A stretch of 64,000 nt of DNA from an uncultured bacterium (GTDB taxonomy: Bacteria > Bacteroidota > Bacteroidia > Bacteroidales > Bacteroidaceae). Under the pieces are notes generated by a model. That model saw only the letters and a program-made list of their open reading frames with translations, did not search any database and was not told where the DNA came from. The DNA is taken from assembly GCA_905214795.1 (NCBI GenBank), contig CAJMNM010000016.1, positions 1-64,000 of the forward strand, written 5' to 3'. The number at the start of each line of letters is the position of its first letter. The stretch's first letter is position 1. Shown here in pieces: positions 7,547 to 15,840 of this stretch. The position numbers and the translations under genes were made by a program.

Positions 7547-8746
7547 ATGGTATCTATAAAATTAAAATTCAGAGCTTCAACGAAAGAATGTAAAGAAGGA
7601 GTATTATTTTTTCAAATCATCCACAATCGAACTGTTCGTCGTATCAAGGCTGGTTATCATATCTATCCTAGGGAATGGGACAACAAAAATAATAACATCC
7701 TTATCTCAAATACATCAGATTCTCGTCATGAGTATCTTAATTCTATACAAAACGACATAAAGTGGAAACAGAAACGTTTTGAGAATCTGATAAAAGAGAT
7801 TGAAACAAAAAAATACACTGTTGATGATATTGTCAATGCCTTTCAGGGAGAGACAGAAGACGGTAAAGGCGTATTTGATTACATGTACAGACAAATACAA
7901 CATCTTAAGAATCTCGGAAGAGACCGTTGTAGTGAAACGATAGGCAGCACGCTGAGAAGCTTCATGCGTTTCCGCGGAGGCATCGATATCAGTTTTCCGA
8001 ATCTGTCTAAAGACGTGATGGAACAATATGAAGCTTATATGAAACTTAAAAAGCTGACCCGTAATACCAGTTCTTTTTACATGCGTAATTTACGTACAAT
8101 ATATAAAAAAGCAGTAGATGAAGGACTTACAACAGACAATCAACCATTCCGTAAAGTATATACAGGTGTAGACAAAACTGTAAAACGCGCTATTTCCATA
8201 GATTCTATCCGAAAAATCAAGGAATTAGACCTAAGCTTCCGTCCTGCACTTGACTATGCCCGGGACATGCTGCTGTTCAGTTTCTATATGCGAGGGATGA
8301 GTTTTGTAGATATGGCATATCTTAGAAAAAAAGATTTATTGAACGGATATATTTGTTATAGACGAAAAAAAACCGGCCAGCAACTCACGGTAAAATTAAC
8401 GACAGAAGCACAATCAATCATTTCTAAATACAAAAATGGAACCCAATATCTGCTCCCTATCATCACTAAAGAAAACGGCAATGAACGTAAACAGTATCAA
8501 GGTCAGCTAATACAAATAAACCGTCATTTGAAAACTATTGGAAACATGGCTGGCTTATCCGTTCCTTTGTCAACTTATGTAATGCGCCATGCATGGGCTA
8601 CGATAGCACGTGACAAAGGCATAGATTTGGCAATAATAAGTCAAGGATTAGGCCATGAAAACGAAGCCACCACACGTATCTATCTTGATTCAATACGTGC
8701 TGCTAAAGTGGATGAAGCCAACCAGTTGATTTTGGACGACCTGTAA
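7547..8746 (+). CDS. tyrosine recombinase (probable promoter invertase)
   Basis: Bacteroidetes-type tyrosine recombinase of 399 aa. It has an N-terminal arm-binding domain (IKLKFRASTKECKEGVLFF), a SAM-like core-binding domain, and a catalytic domain with the first Arg in FYMRGMSF, the RHAWAT box around residue 346, LGHEN, and the nucleophile Tyr in TRIYLDS. The first His of the HxxR box is replaced by Tyr (YVMR), as is common in this family. Full length. A pair of perfect inverted repeats enclosing a promoter begins 46 bp after the stop codon, which fits a local DNA invertase better than an integrase of a mobile element. In the present orientation the promoter fires back into the 3' end of this gene as antisense, which could feed back on recombinase level. 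Confidence 0.9.
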   Translation: MVSIKLKFRASTKECKEGVLFFQIIHNRTVRRIKAGYHIYPREWDNKNNNILISNTSDSRHEYLNSIQNDIKWKQKRFENLIKEIETKKYTVDDIVNAFQGETEDGKGVFDYMYRQIQHLKNLGRDRCSETIGSTLRSFMRFRGGIDISFPNLSKDVMEQYEAYMKLKKLTRNTSSFYMRNLRTIYKKAVDEGLTTDNQPFRKVYTGVDKTVKRAISIDSIRKIKELDLSFRPALDYARDMLLFSFYMRGMSFVDMAYLRKKDLLNGYICYRRKKTGQQLTVKLTTEAQSIISKYKNGTQYLLPIITKENGNERKQYQGQLIQINRHLKTIGNMAGLSVPLSTYVMRHAWATIARDKGIDLAIISQGLGHENEATTRIYLDSIRAAKVDEANQLILDDL

Positions 8747-8792
8747 ATATTATATAAAAAAGCAATTTATTAGATGTTTCTCGAAAATGTTC

Positions 8793-8808
8793 ATCTCTGC
8801 GGTAGAGA
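8793..8808. repeat. left inverted repeat of invertible segment
   Basis: ATCTCTGCGGTAGAGA. It is the exact reverse complement of 9057-9072. Outside the 16-mer, four further bases (ATGT at 8787-8790) match after a two-base gap. Confidence 0.88.
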
Positions 8809-8825
8809 CAATTTCTTTATATTCG

Positions 8826-8833
8826 CAAATGTA
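8826..8833 (-). promoter_or_regulatory. outward -7 box inside invertible segment
   Basis: TACATTTG on the minus strand. The -33 position carries TTTT instead of TTTG (8857-8854), so the box match is good but the upstream element is partial. Confidence 0.7.
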
Positions 8834-9056
8834 ATAAATTATCTACAAACAGAAAAAACTTATAGATATTTATTTTATAAAATCATAGGGATTTTATTGA
8901 AATACATTGTTTTTTGCATTTTTGTTATGGTTTTTACAGTTATGATATTACATATATTTTGAGTTCCCACCATTTCAATTTGTAGCGATGTTTTTCATAT
9001 ATTAAAACAAAAAATATATTATCGTCTGATTCTTAATTACTTTCCAATTGTGTATA

Positions 9057-9072
9057 TCTCTACCGCAGAGAT
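9057..9072. repeat. right inverted repeat of invertible segment
   Basis: TCTCTACCGCAGAGAT. It lies within a longer local hairpin: GTATATCTCT (9052-9061) and AGAGATATAC (9067-9076) around ACCGC. Confidence 0.88.
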
Positions 9073-9117
9073 ATACATATTTATATTTACGACACAAACT
9101 TTGTAAATCATAGAATA

Positions 9118-9723
9118 GTGAAGATTTATATTCATGACATAGAAATAGCCAAAGCTTTAATTAGCCGTGACAATTTAGTCACGAAAAGATATTTGTATGT
9201 CCAATGTTATCCTCTTTTCAAATCAATTTACGACCGATATTATACGGATTGTGCCTCCTGTAAGGAATTTATAGATGAAATATATACTGTCATTCTTTCA
9301 CCAAGTAAAATAACCGGCAAATGCCAGATGGAGAATTTTAAAGGTGAAAGTACTTTGGCAAAATGGTTGAAGTCTGCATGCCTGTATTATTGCTATGCAA
9401 AGTTTAACAACAGGCCTCCTGTCACCGATGCTATATCCAATGACCATGATTATAAATCAGATTATAATGATAGGTTTATTGACAATTCTAACTCTATTAA
9501 CATGGATTTAAGTTCTATAAACCGAGAAGATGTTGAGAAAATCTTATGTTTAATGCCTAATATAAGATACCGTAATCTGATACGTATGCGCTATTTGGAA
9601 CTGAAGTCAAATGAAGAAACCGCTGATGCCTTAGGTATGAGTATGGACAATTATTATAATAAACATAAATTGGCAAAAGAGCAATATATCCGGGTATGGA
9701 GAAAGGAGGTAAAGAATGGATAA
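9118..9723 (+). CDS. ECF-type RNA polymerase sigma factor
   Basis: A 201-aa sigma-70 family protein. A region 2 like stretch contains FKGESTLAKWLKSAC around residues 78-95. Region 4 contains IRYRNLIRMRYLELKSNEETADALGMSMDNYYNKHK, a helix-turn-helix of the ECF type. The start is GTG at 9118, since no in-frame ATG exists nearby, and it lies 45 bp after the right inverted repeat, so this is the first gene controlled by the invertible promoter. It overlaps the next gene by 8 bp, the usual arrangement for a sigma/anti-sigma pair. If it directs its own promoters, these could lie anywhere in the genome. Flipping the segment would then switch a regulon and not only one operon. Confidence 0.85.
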   Translation: MKIYIHDIEIAKALISRDNLVTKRYLYVQCYPLFKSIYDRYYTDCASCKEFIDEIYTVILSPSKITGKCQMENFKGESTLAKWLKSACLYYCYAKFNNRPPVTDAISNDHDYKSDYNDRFIDNSNSINMDLSSINREDVEKILCLMPNIRYRNLIRMRYLELKSNEETADALGMSMDNYYNKHKLAKEQYIRVWRKEVKNG

Positions 9724-10159
9724 TCATTTTAATCCTTCCGTAAATATTGAGAAATTTGCGGCTTATCTCGACGGAAATTTGCCAGAGGACGAGATGCAGC
9801 GGATTTCGTCATTGATTGAAAACGATAATGCATTAAAATCCATATTGGATGTATCAGAACAGATTGACGCTTCTTTGGAGGAATATTCTTCCAACGGGTT
9901 GCAGATTCCTGAAAATATCATCAATTTGGATTTTGAACTACCTGATATGAATGACACTTTTGTTCCTTTGGATACAGCTCCAACAGACGGTATGTTGATG
10001 CCGGATATCGCGACATATACAGACGAGCCTTTGTTCACAGAAGGTAATAATCATCTTTATACAGAAAACTCCGATATTAATAATCAGGATTATTCCAATA
10101 AAGATAATTCGGATGATTTTTCAGATTTGCATAATGCACAAATATCACTTGATGAATAA
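9716..10159 (+). CDS. probable anti-sigma-like protein, soluble
   Basis: The first 45 residues (VNIEKFAAYLDGNLPEDEMQRISSLIEND) match the N-terminal pattern of Bacteroidetes anti-sigma proteins that start with a short helical sigma-binding region. Unlike most anti-sigma factors it has no transmembrane helix. Residues 60-147 are acidic and Asp/Asn-rich and look disordered. It overlaps the sigma gene by 8 bp, indicating translational coupling. A cytoplasmic anti-sigma factor is the best guess. A regulator of another kind is possible, because the zinc-binding HxxxCxxC motif of ZAS domains is absent. Confidence 0.55.
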   Translation: MDNHFNPSVNIEKFAAYLDGNLPEDEMQRISSLIENDNALKSILDVSEQIDASLEEYSSNGLQIPENIINLDFELPDMNDTFVPLDTAPTDGMLMPDIATYTDEPLFTEGNNHLYTENSDINNQDYSNKDNSDDFSDLHNAQISLDE

Positions 10160-10168
10160 ATATAAAAT

Positions 10169-11224
10169 ATGGACATACCAATAGCATCACATAATATAAA
10201 CTTTCCCGGCTACGGAATGTTCTGGGTTGCCAACTCGATAAGTTCAACGATTCTTGGTTGGAACAATCGTCGCGTGCAGGAAAAGGCTCATGAACGCTCG
10301 ATTGAGTTTCAGCGTGAAATGGAACGTGCCAGGATGTTGACCGAGGATAAGAAATTACAGGAAGAAATAGCCTTTAAGCGTCGCATGGTAGCGGTAGCCC
10401 GCCAATATCGGCAGGAGGAATCGGCAGCCTCTTTCTGTACACAGATGAAAGCTATAGAGTTGCAGACATATCTCCAGCATTGTTGGCCTCTGGATCCACA
10501 GCTTCCGTATGTAATTCTGCAAGAGACGGAACAGAACACGGGGGGTAATCTTCCCCTTAACGTTATATTGTTGCGTACTCCTTTATTGCCTCAGAAGAAA
10601 TTTGGTGGAGCCAATGATTTGGATTCGGAATTATATAATAAATTAGAGTATAACATTATGCACGATGATGTTCCCTGTATTGGAAATCTTAAATACCGGA
10701 AGGATGCCTGTCCCAAAGAAGATTTCAGAGGTGGAAATGCGAGTATAATGAATATTCATTTCCTGATGAGCCAGCTTCCTACCCTCGTTGTCGTTCCGCA
10801 ATACAGTAACGGAAAGATGAATTTTAAAGGTGCTGTATGGGAGGCGCAGGCTCCACGGCCGCTGATTCGCCCTTTGTTCGGAATTGATTATTCCCCGATA
10901 GAGGCTTTGGATAGCAAAGATTATCGGGAAGAGGTAATAGATTCAATTCACACGGCCATATCTATAATAACAGGTGCCGTGCGCGATTCGTATATGTTCC
11001 TTACGCAAGGGAAAGTCCCGACAATGCCGCATTGGCTGAATGACAGTTCTCATCAATGGATGAAGGAGATTGTAGACAGACAAGCGGAGATAAAGCGGTT
11101 TATCCATCAGGAAAACCAGAATATTTTGGATGCTCTTGATGAAAAGAACATGCCTCATCTGTTGGAGGTCTATACGAAAGAAGATATTGATGGGATTAAA
11201 GAACAGGTAAAGTCTAATTTTTAA
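10169..11224 (+). CDS. coiled-coil protein, paralogue of next gene
   Basis: 351 aa. The first 30 residues are fairly hydrophobic (GYGMFWVANSISSTILGW), then residues 33-90 form a charged coiled coil. The remainder is a globular domain with two signature strands, LPTLVVVPQYSNGKMNFKGAVW and IHTAISIITGAVRDSYMFLTQGKVP. The next protein has the same order: hydrophobic start, coiled coil, LPTLLITPFFRPSDGRLIFQLRIW, then CVIGYIADTYFWSSEGLSP. The two are therefore paralogues of a family I do not recognise. The gap to the next gene is 10 bp, so it is co-transcribed with the sigma factor. The coiled coil suggests a homo- or hetero-oligomer, possibly membrane-associated. Confidence 0.75.
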   Translation: MDIPIASHNINFPGYGMFWVANSISSTILGWNNRRVQEKAHERSIEFQREMERARMLTEDKKLQEEIAFKRRMVAVARQYRQEESAASFCTQMKAIELQTYLQHCWPLDPQLPYVILQETEQNTGGNLPLNVILLRTPLLPQKKFGGANDLDSELYNKLEYNIMHDDVPCIGNLKYRKDACPKEDFRGGNASIMNIHFLMSQLPTLVVVPQYSNGKMNFKGAVWEAQAPRPLIRPLFGIDYSPIEALDSKDYREEVIDSIHTAISIITGAVRDSYMFLTQGKVPTMPHWLNDSSHQWMKEIVDRQAEIKRFIHQENQNILDALDEKNMPHLLEVYTKEDIDGIKEQVKSNF

Positions 11225-11234
11225 AATAAATATT

Positions 11235-13193
11235 ATGCCGATAGGAGCAATGACAATGATACTTGCCAATGTTGGACTGCAGATTTACAACAATTGGTGC
11301 GGTAGCAGACAAAATAAGCAACTCCAACAAAAACGCGAGGAGTATGAACGTGCGGCGAGGGAGCATAATACCCAACGCATGTGGCAGCTGATGCGTGAAG
11401 GGCAGGAAATGACAAGACAACTGGAAGAAGAGCGTCACCGGCAACGTCTGGAGGAACTTAAGAATGATGTCGGTAATCTTTTACAGAAGTTGGCGTATTC
11501 GGCAACCATCAATAACTGGCCTTTAAGTGTGTTGCCTATTGTCATGAAGAATCAGGCGTTGGGAAACCTTCTTGCCAATCAGGAGGAGCATATTGCCATG
11601 CATTGCATATTGACTCCTTCCAATTATCAGGAGTTCAATAAAATCGTTTTTCCTCGGATAGAGGAAAAAATGGACGAGTATTGTAATCAGTATTGGAGTG
11701 TTCTGACGGATCATCCTGTATTATTCTATAGTGGAGCATGGCGGTCAGGACAGGCTCCTACAGAGGTACAGATCGACTCAATGCGTTCGGCTTTAGGAAA
11801 TTTGCCGACATTGTTGATTACTCCATTTTTCCGTCCAAGTGATGGCAGACTGATATTTCAATTGCGTATATGGGGAGTTGGAACATTGAATGACGGCTTC
11901 AATGATTTTAGTGAACTGGAGCCGACAGAATTTCAACGCACCTACACCGATAAGGATGATTATGCTAATGGTGATGGGGTGTTGGATGAAATAATAGAAG
12001 ATGTTATACCATATCTGCAATGCGTTATCGGCTATATTGCGGACACTTATTTCTGGTCGTCTGAAGGATTAAGCCCTTGTTTGCCAAAACTCCTCACTAA
12101 TGGCACCATAAATACGGATGGGATGAAATATCTTGTCAATAACAGTCAGGAATATTATGAAAGACTATTATTGACTTGTAATGAGAATGAACAAGAGTTA
12201 TTCTCAGATTCAAAAGATTTGGATTTGTGCGAAGGAACATCCTGCTTCTGGAACGACGAACTTAAAATTGAAAAATTAGAGAACATCTTTATTTCATATT
12301 GTTCAAAGCATACAAGTAGAGAATTTCATTCAATGAAAGAATGTCTGAATCTTGAGAATTTCACGAAGGAAGACTTACCTTTTATCCGGAAATTCAGGAA
12401 GGTTTACAATTTTGAAAGATATGACAACGAATTGGATGAAATTCAGAGTGTATTAGAGTCGGTTGATTTTGATTATTCAATATTGGAAGCAACGGACATT
12501 CCATATCTTGAAAAGTTGGCTGAAGATGGCAATGCTGTAGCAATGTTTAGATTGGGAGAGATTTATGAGTATTCAATTGGAACTATTTTTGACTCTGATA
12601 AATCAATGTCTTATTACAATGAATCTTCAAACTTTATTCTCACCAAAGTTTATAATCTAATTAAAGAAGAAAAAGAAGAAATCGATCCAAATGATATTGA
12701 ATCTTTAAAACAATTATATTCATTAAATGTTACTCAGGCCGTATTATATGGTGCTATTTTACAATATAAATCAATATATAAGTTTGATAGTAAAAACATA
12801 TTGGAGATTTTAGATAAAATAGAATATTCAAATCATCCATATGCATATTACTGGGCTGCAAAACTTATACGTAAGCAATATGATAAAAAGTATCTGGCTA
12901 GTTATGTAGAATTAATGGGAAAATCTGCTGATTTAGGTTATTTAGAAGCTATTAAATCTTTATCTAATGACTATTTAGAAGGAACATATTTAAATGAAGA
13001 TGCTCATAAACATATTGAATACTGTAAAAAAGCAGTTGCACAATCCGATATAGATTCTATTGTTGATCTAGGGGTATGTTTTGCTACTGGATATGGAGTT
13101 CAGAAATCTAAACAGCGAGCTATAGAATTTTTAAAATTTGCAGCGGAATTAGGGAGTAATGAAGCTGTTGCTTTTTTGAAGAAACTGAAATAA
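11235..13193 (+). CDS. coiled-coil protein with C-terminal Sel1 repeats
   Basis: 652 aa. Residues 1-20 are hydrophobic and residues 25-75 form a coiled coil rich in Glu/Arg. Residues 75-300 correspond to the globular domain of the preceding protein. After an Asp/Glu-rich linker, the C-terminal third carries Sel1-type TPR repeats (AMFRLGEIYEYSIG; SIVDLGVCFATGYGVQKSKQRAIEFLKFAAELG). Sel1 repeats usually bind protein partners. The first half is of normal GC content, but from about 12.2 kb on the DNA becomes very AT-rich, and the change falls near the domain border. The gene looks like a fusion of an island core domain with a swapped tail. Ten bp separate it from the GTPase gene. Confidence 0.75.
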   Translation: MPIGAMTMILANVGLQIYNNWCGSRQNKQLQQKREEYERAAREHNTQRMWQLMREGQEMTRQLEEERHRQRLEELKNDVGNLLQKLAYSATINNWPLSVLPIVMKNQALGNLLANQEEHIAMHCILTPSNYQEFNKIVFPRIEEKMDEYCNQYWSVLTDHPVLFYSGAWRSGQAPTEVQIDSMRSALGNLPTLLITPFFRPSDGRLIFQLRIWGVGTLNDGFNDFSELEPTEFQRTYTDKDDYANGDGVLDEIIEDVIPYLQCVIGYIADTYFWSSEGLSPCLPKLLTNGTINTDGMKYLVNNSQEYYERLLLTCNENEQELFSDSKDLDLCEGTSCFWNDELKIEKLENIFISYCSKHTSREFHSMKECLNLENFTKEDLPFIRKFRKVYNFERYDNELDEIQSVLESVDFDYSILEATDIPYLEKLAEDGNAVAMFRLGEIYEYSIGTIFDSDKSMSYYNESSNFILTKVYNLIKEEKEEIDPNDIESLKQLYSLNVTQAVLYGAILQYKSIYKFDSKNILEILDKIEYSNHPYAYYWAAKLIRKQYDKKYLASYVELMGKSADLGYLEAIKSLSNDYLEGTYLNEDAHKHIEYCKKAVAQSDIDSIVDLGVCFATGYGVQKSKQRAIEFLKFAAELGSNEAVAFLKKLK

Positions 13194-13202
13194 AAGTATA
13201 AT

Positions 13203-14450
13203 ATGAAACCTAGAATTGTTGTAATAGGAGGTAGAGAGGTTGGTAAAACTTCGACTATTCAAATGACTTGGGCTGATGAAATTGTGAACTATTCCCAATT
13301 AGATAATAATTTAATATCCTATGAGATCAGGGAGATGATTCCTGGAAGAGAAATTGTCGACTACGAGATTATTGAGTTACCTCGGATAAGATACACATAT
13401 GATGATCCCAAAGTTCCCCATGAGATACAAAACAAATATTTGTCTACTGCAGACAGTATTGTTATTCTTTGCTCTGTAAATGATTTATCAATAAACAATC
13501 ATGCATCGTATATTTATCAATTATTAAGTAATGTAGAATTAAAAAATAATGTCATTATCTCAATAGGATTGACTAAAGGAGATATAATATTAACTCCTAT
13601 AGCAGCATTAAACAGTGAGATAGATAAAGAAGAGAAAATAGAATTTTCTAATGTTTCTTCTATCCTATCAAAAGCACTTCAAACACATACATACTTTGCT
13701 AATTTTAATGATTTTGATAAGACTTTCTCAGCAGAATCCATTATTCCATTTTCGGTTGCTTTACAATGGAATTTGAACCTTTTAAAATATCATGTTTGGA
13801 ATGGTGTTGTTTTGAATATGAATGATTGTGTTTTTGATGACAATCTACCAACAATTGTTTTGGCTGGTAAAACAGGTTGTGGAAAGACTTCTACAATAAA
13901 TAAACTATGGAACAAAGAGCTTGCTGTTGATCGAGCTGTTTCGTGTACAAAGTTTCCAGCTGTAATGCATATTGCTGATGTCTTTGAAGGGAAAACAATT
14001 CATTTTAATCTTGTAGACCTTCCTGGTATTGCTGAGAGTGTAGAGGCAAATTCTATTTATAGAAATTTTTACTATAAGTATATTAAGAAAGCAGATTTAC
14101 TTATATGTCTTACACAAGCAGATAGAAGAGCTTATAAGCAAGATGAATTATTTTATAATGAATTAATCTCTAACGAAATTCTTTCACAAAATCAAAAAAT
14201 CATACTTGGTATCAACCAAGCAGACTTACTTTTTAAAACGAAAGAAAATCCCAATGGAATAGATATGAAAACTATTACTACAGATAATGCTATAGTAAAA
14301 GAAAAAATACAAGATTTATTCGATGGCATTTTTAAGGATGTGTTTGCTGATTTTAAGAATGTTACAGTAGATTCTGTAGCAATATATTCCGTTTTAAAAG
14401 AATGGAATATTAATGAATTAAAAAATAAAATTTACAAATTAATAAATTAA
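13203..14450 (+). CDS. double GTPase protein
   Basis: 415 aa with two Ras-like G domains. Domain 1 has a P-loop GGREVGKT (9-16) and a TKGD G4 motif (124-127), but its G3 position reads ELPR instead of DxxG, so it may bind but not hydrolyse GTP normally. Domain 2 is complete: P-loop GKTGCGKT (222-229), DLPG (272-275) and NQAD (338-341). It resembles Era/IRG-like stand-alone GTPases of the YfjP group. No membrane segment is seen. Very AT-rich. It sits 6 bp before a second GTPase-related gene, so the operon makes at least three G domains. A switch or scaffold acting with the coiled-coil/Sel1 proteins upstream is a reasonable inference. Confidence 0.82.
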   Translation: MKPRIVVIGGREVGKTSTIQMTWADEIVNYSQLDNNLISYEIREMIPGREIVDYEIIELPRIRYTYDDPKVPHEIQNKYLSTADSIVILCSVNDLSINNHASYIYQLLSNVELKNNVIISIGLTKGDIILTPIAALNSEIDKEEKIEFSNVSSILSKALQTHTYFANFNDFDKTFSAESIIPFSVALQWNLNLLKYHVWNGVVLNMNDCVFDDNLPTIVLAGKTGCGKTSTINKLWNKELAVDRAVSCTKFPAVMHIADVFEGKTIHFNLVDLPGIAESVEANSIYRNFYYKYIKKADLLICLTQADRRAYKQDELFYNELISNEILSQNQKIILGINQADLLFKTKENPNGIDMKTITTDNAIVKEKIQDLFDGIFKDVFADFKNVTVDSVAIYSVLKEWNINELKNKIYKLIN

Positions 14451-14455
14451 AATTT

Positions 14456-15307
14456 ATGGCAGGTTTATTTAGCAATTTAAAAACTGGTGGCTTTTCAATT
14501 GGAGCTAAAACTATGATTCCTAAACTTGTAGTTTGTATAAATCAAGTTGACAACCTAGGACCATGGGATGATGATATAAATTGTCCTACTGATGAAACTA
14601 TGAAGATTATTGAGACGCGTGCTAAGGATATTGTAAAGAAATTATCATCTGGTAGTCATTCGGCATCAAAAGATCAAATAGAATATTATTCAGCTTTACG
14701 CGGATATAGATTACCCTTTGTTGTAAATCGTATTGCACATTGCACAAAAGCTATATGTCGTTTTAAACCTGTTGATATAAATGATCCAAGAGTTGCATTT
14801 AATATGCCAGAAGAAAATAGAGAGTTTATAGGACAAGAGTTGGCAAAAAGAAGAAAGAAATTTGAAAACTTGAATATCGATTCTTTGGTTGCTAAATTAA
14901 TTGCTGGTTTGCCAAAGGATAAAGCTGAAGAACTTCAAAAGATATATACTGAGAAAAAAGCTCAGCCATTGAAGGTAGGAATCCTAGGACAGGCAGGGGT
15001 CGGAAAAACAACAACTGTAAATAATCTATTTAATGCTAATTTTAAAGTTAGTAGAACTGTTGTAGGAACAGACAAGGCACAATATAAGGATTTTGAACTT
15101 GAAGATGGTAGCATAATTACTATTGTGGATTTACCAGGTTACGGAAGGAGCATTGCAGAAGATAAAGAGTATCAAGCAATATATATACAAGAACTCAAAC
15201 AATGTGATATTATCTTGCTTATAGTTCAAGCTAATGAGAAGGGCTTAGCAGATGATCAATATATGATTGAATGTTTGTATGAATGGAGTAAAGAAGGTTT
15301 AATTTAA
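14456..15307 (+). CDS. GTPase with permuted motif order (G4-G5-G1-G3)
   Basis: 283 aa. The N-terminal third begins inside what is normally the second half of a G domain: strand KLVVCINQVD with the G4 motif NQVD (29-32), then DQIEYYSALRGYRLPFVV with the G5-like SAL (79-81). A charged linker follows (120-170), then a first half: P-loop GQAGVGKTT (178-186) and DLPG (225-228). It ends at residue 283, just where a G4 strand would begin. The order is the one known from circularly permuted GTPases such as RsgA, but with a linker of about 100 residues. An alternative is that duplication of a GTPase gene and loss of both outer halves made this gene. The frame is open and the next gene starts 14 bp later, so it is not obviously broken. 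Confidence 0.75.
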   Translation: MAGLFSNLKTGGFSIGAKTMIPKLVVCINQVDNLGPWDDDINCPTDETMKIIETRAKDIVKKLSSGSHSASKDQIEYYSALRGYRLPFVVNRIAHCTKAICRFKPVDINDPRVAFNMPEENREFIGQELAKRRKKFENLNIDSLVAKLIAGLPKDKAEELQKIYTEKKAQPLKVGILGQAGVGKTTTVNNLFNANFKVSRTVVGTDKAQYKDFELEDGSIITIVDLPGYGRSIAEDKEYQAIYIQELKQCDIILLIVQANEKGLADDQYMIECLYEWSKEGLI

Positions 15308-15321
15308 AAAAGAATTTTATT

Positions 15322-15516
15322 ATGGCAATGACGAAAGCTCAACAAGCTAAATTAATAGAGATGATGGATAAGTTATCAGAACAGGAAGTTGATGGAATTC
15401 TTGCTAGTATGCATAATTTTGTTGATTTTATTTATTATAAGGCACGCGATATTTATAATGCAATTAAGGATACTATTAGTGCTGTATGGAGTTGGATTAA
15501 AAGCATTTTTTCATGA
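15322..15516 (+). CDS. small amphipathic-helix protein, 64 aa
   Basis: The N-terminal half is a charged helix (MTKAQQAKLIEMMDKLSEQE). The C-terminal half is aromatic and amphipathic (DFIYYKARDIYNAIKDTISAVWSWIKSIFS) and could lie on a membrane surface or oligomerise. Its stop codon overlaps the ATG of the next gene (ATGA). Both proteins begin with MT-x-AQ-x-x-K and have an aromatic C-terminal helix with KD-x-x-x-x-x-W, so they look related. Function unknown. Confidence 0.65.
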   Translation: MAMTKAQQAKLIEMMDKLSEQEVDGILASMHNFVDFIYYKARDIYNAIKDTISAVWSWIKSIFS

Positions 15517-15803
15517 CAGAGGCTCAAAAAAATAAGTTCAAACAACTTTGTATTGAACTGGATAAGGCGGAGGCTGCTAAGAATTTAAAGTCATATGATA
15601 ATATGTGTGACTGGTTACGTAAAGATCATAATTCTTTTTATAATCAGGTTAAAGATAATTTATATGAATTATGGGAAGAAGTAAAGAAAATAGCTTCTGA
15701 TATACTTGAAGGGATTGGATTAGGGGCTGCCATTGTTATTGCTGCTCCTGTTGTAGGAGTCATTGAGGGTATAAAAGCTATTGGAAAATGGTTAGATGAT
15801 TAA
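15513..15803 (+). CDS. small protein with C-terminal membrane helix, 96 aa
   Basis: A charged N-terminal half (MTEAQKNKFKQLCIELDKAEA) is followed by an amphipathic segment and one Gly/Ala-rich transmembrane helix (GIGLGAAIVIAAPVVGVIEGI) close to the C-terminus. Such Gly-rich helices occur in small membrane-active proteins. It is translationally coupled to the preceding gene by an ATGA overlap. Function unknown. A membrane anchor or pore for the GTPase group is a guess. Confidence 0.65.
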   Translation: MTEAQKNKFKQLCIELDKAEAAKNLKSYDNMCDWLRKDHNSFYNQVKDNLYELWEEVKKIASDILEGIGLGAAIVIAAPVVGVIEGIKAIGKWLDD

Positions 15804-15840
15804 ATAAAGACTAAGATTATTTTGTAATTTTATTACAAAT

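Larger units (their letters stand above)
8793..9072. promoter_or_regulatory. invertible promoter segment, 280 bp (shown OFF)
   Basis: The segment lies between perfect 16-bp inverted repeats, directly downstream of a tyrosine recombinase gene and directly upstream of a sigma factor gene. It is very AT-rich and has no believable gene. It carries a single perfect TAnnTTTG box, on the minus strand at 8833-8826 and close to the left repeat. In the orientation given, that promoter points left, away from the operon. Inversion would place it at 9032-9039 reading right, with transcription starting near 9046, about 70 nt before the GTG of the sigma factor gene. No rightward TAnnTTTG box exists in the present orientation, so the operon at 9118 should be silent from this site. 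Confidence 0.85.

Noticed and set aside
8774..8962. 62-aa open frame between recombinase and sigma factor
   Set aside because: It runs through the left inverted repeat into the invertible segment, would be cut by inversion, and has no family features.
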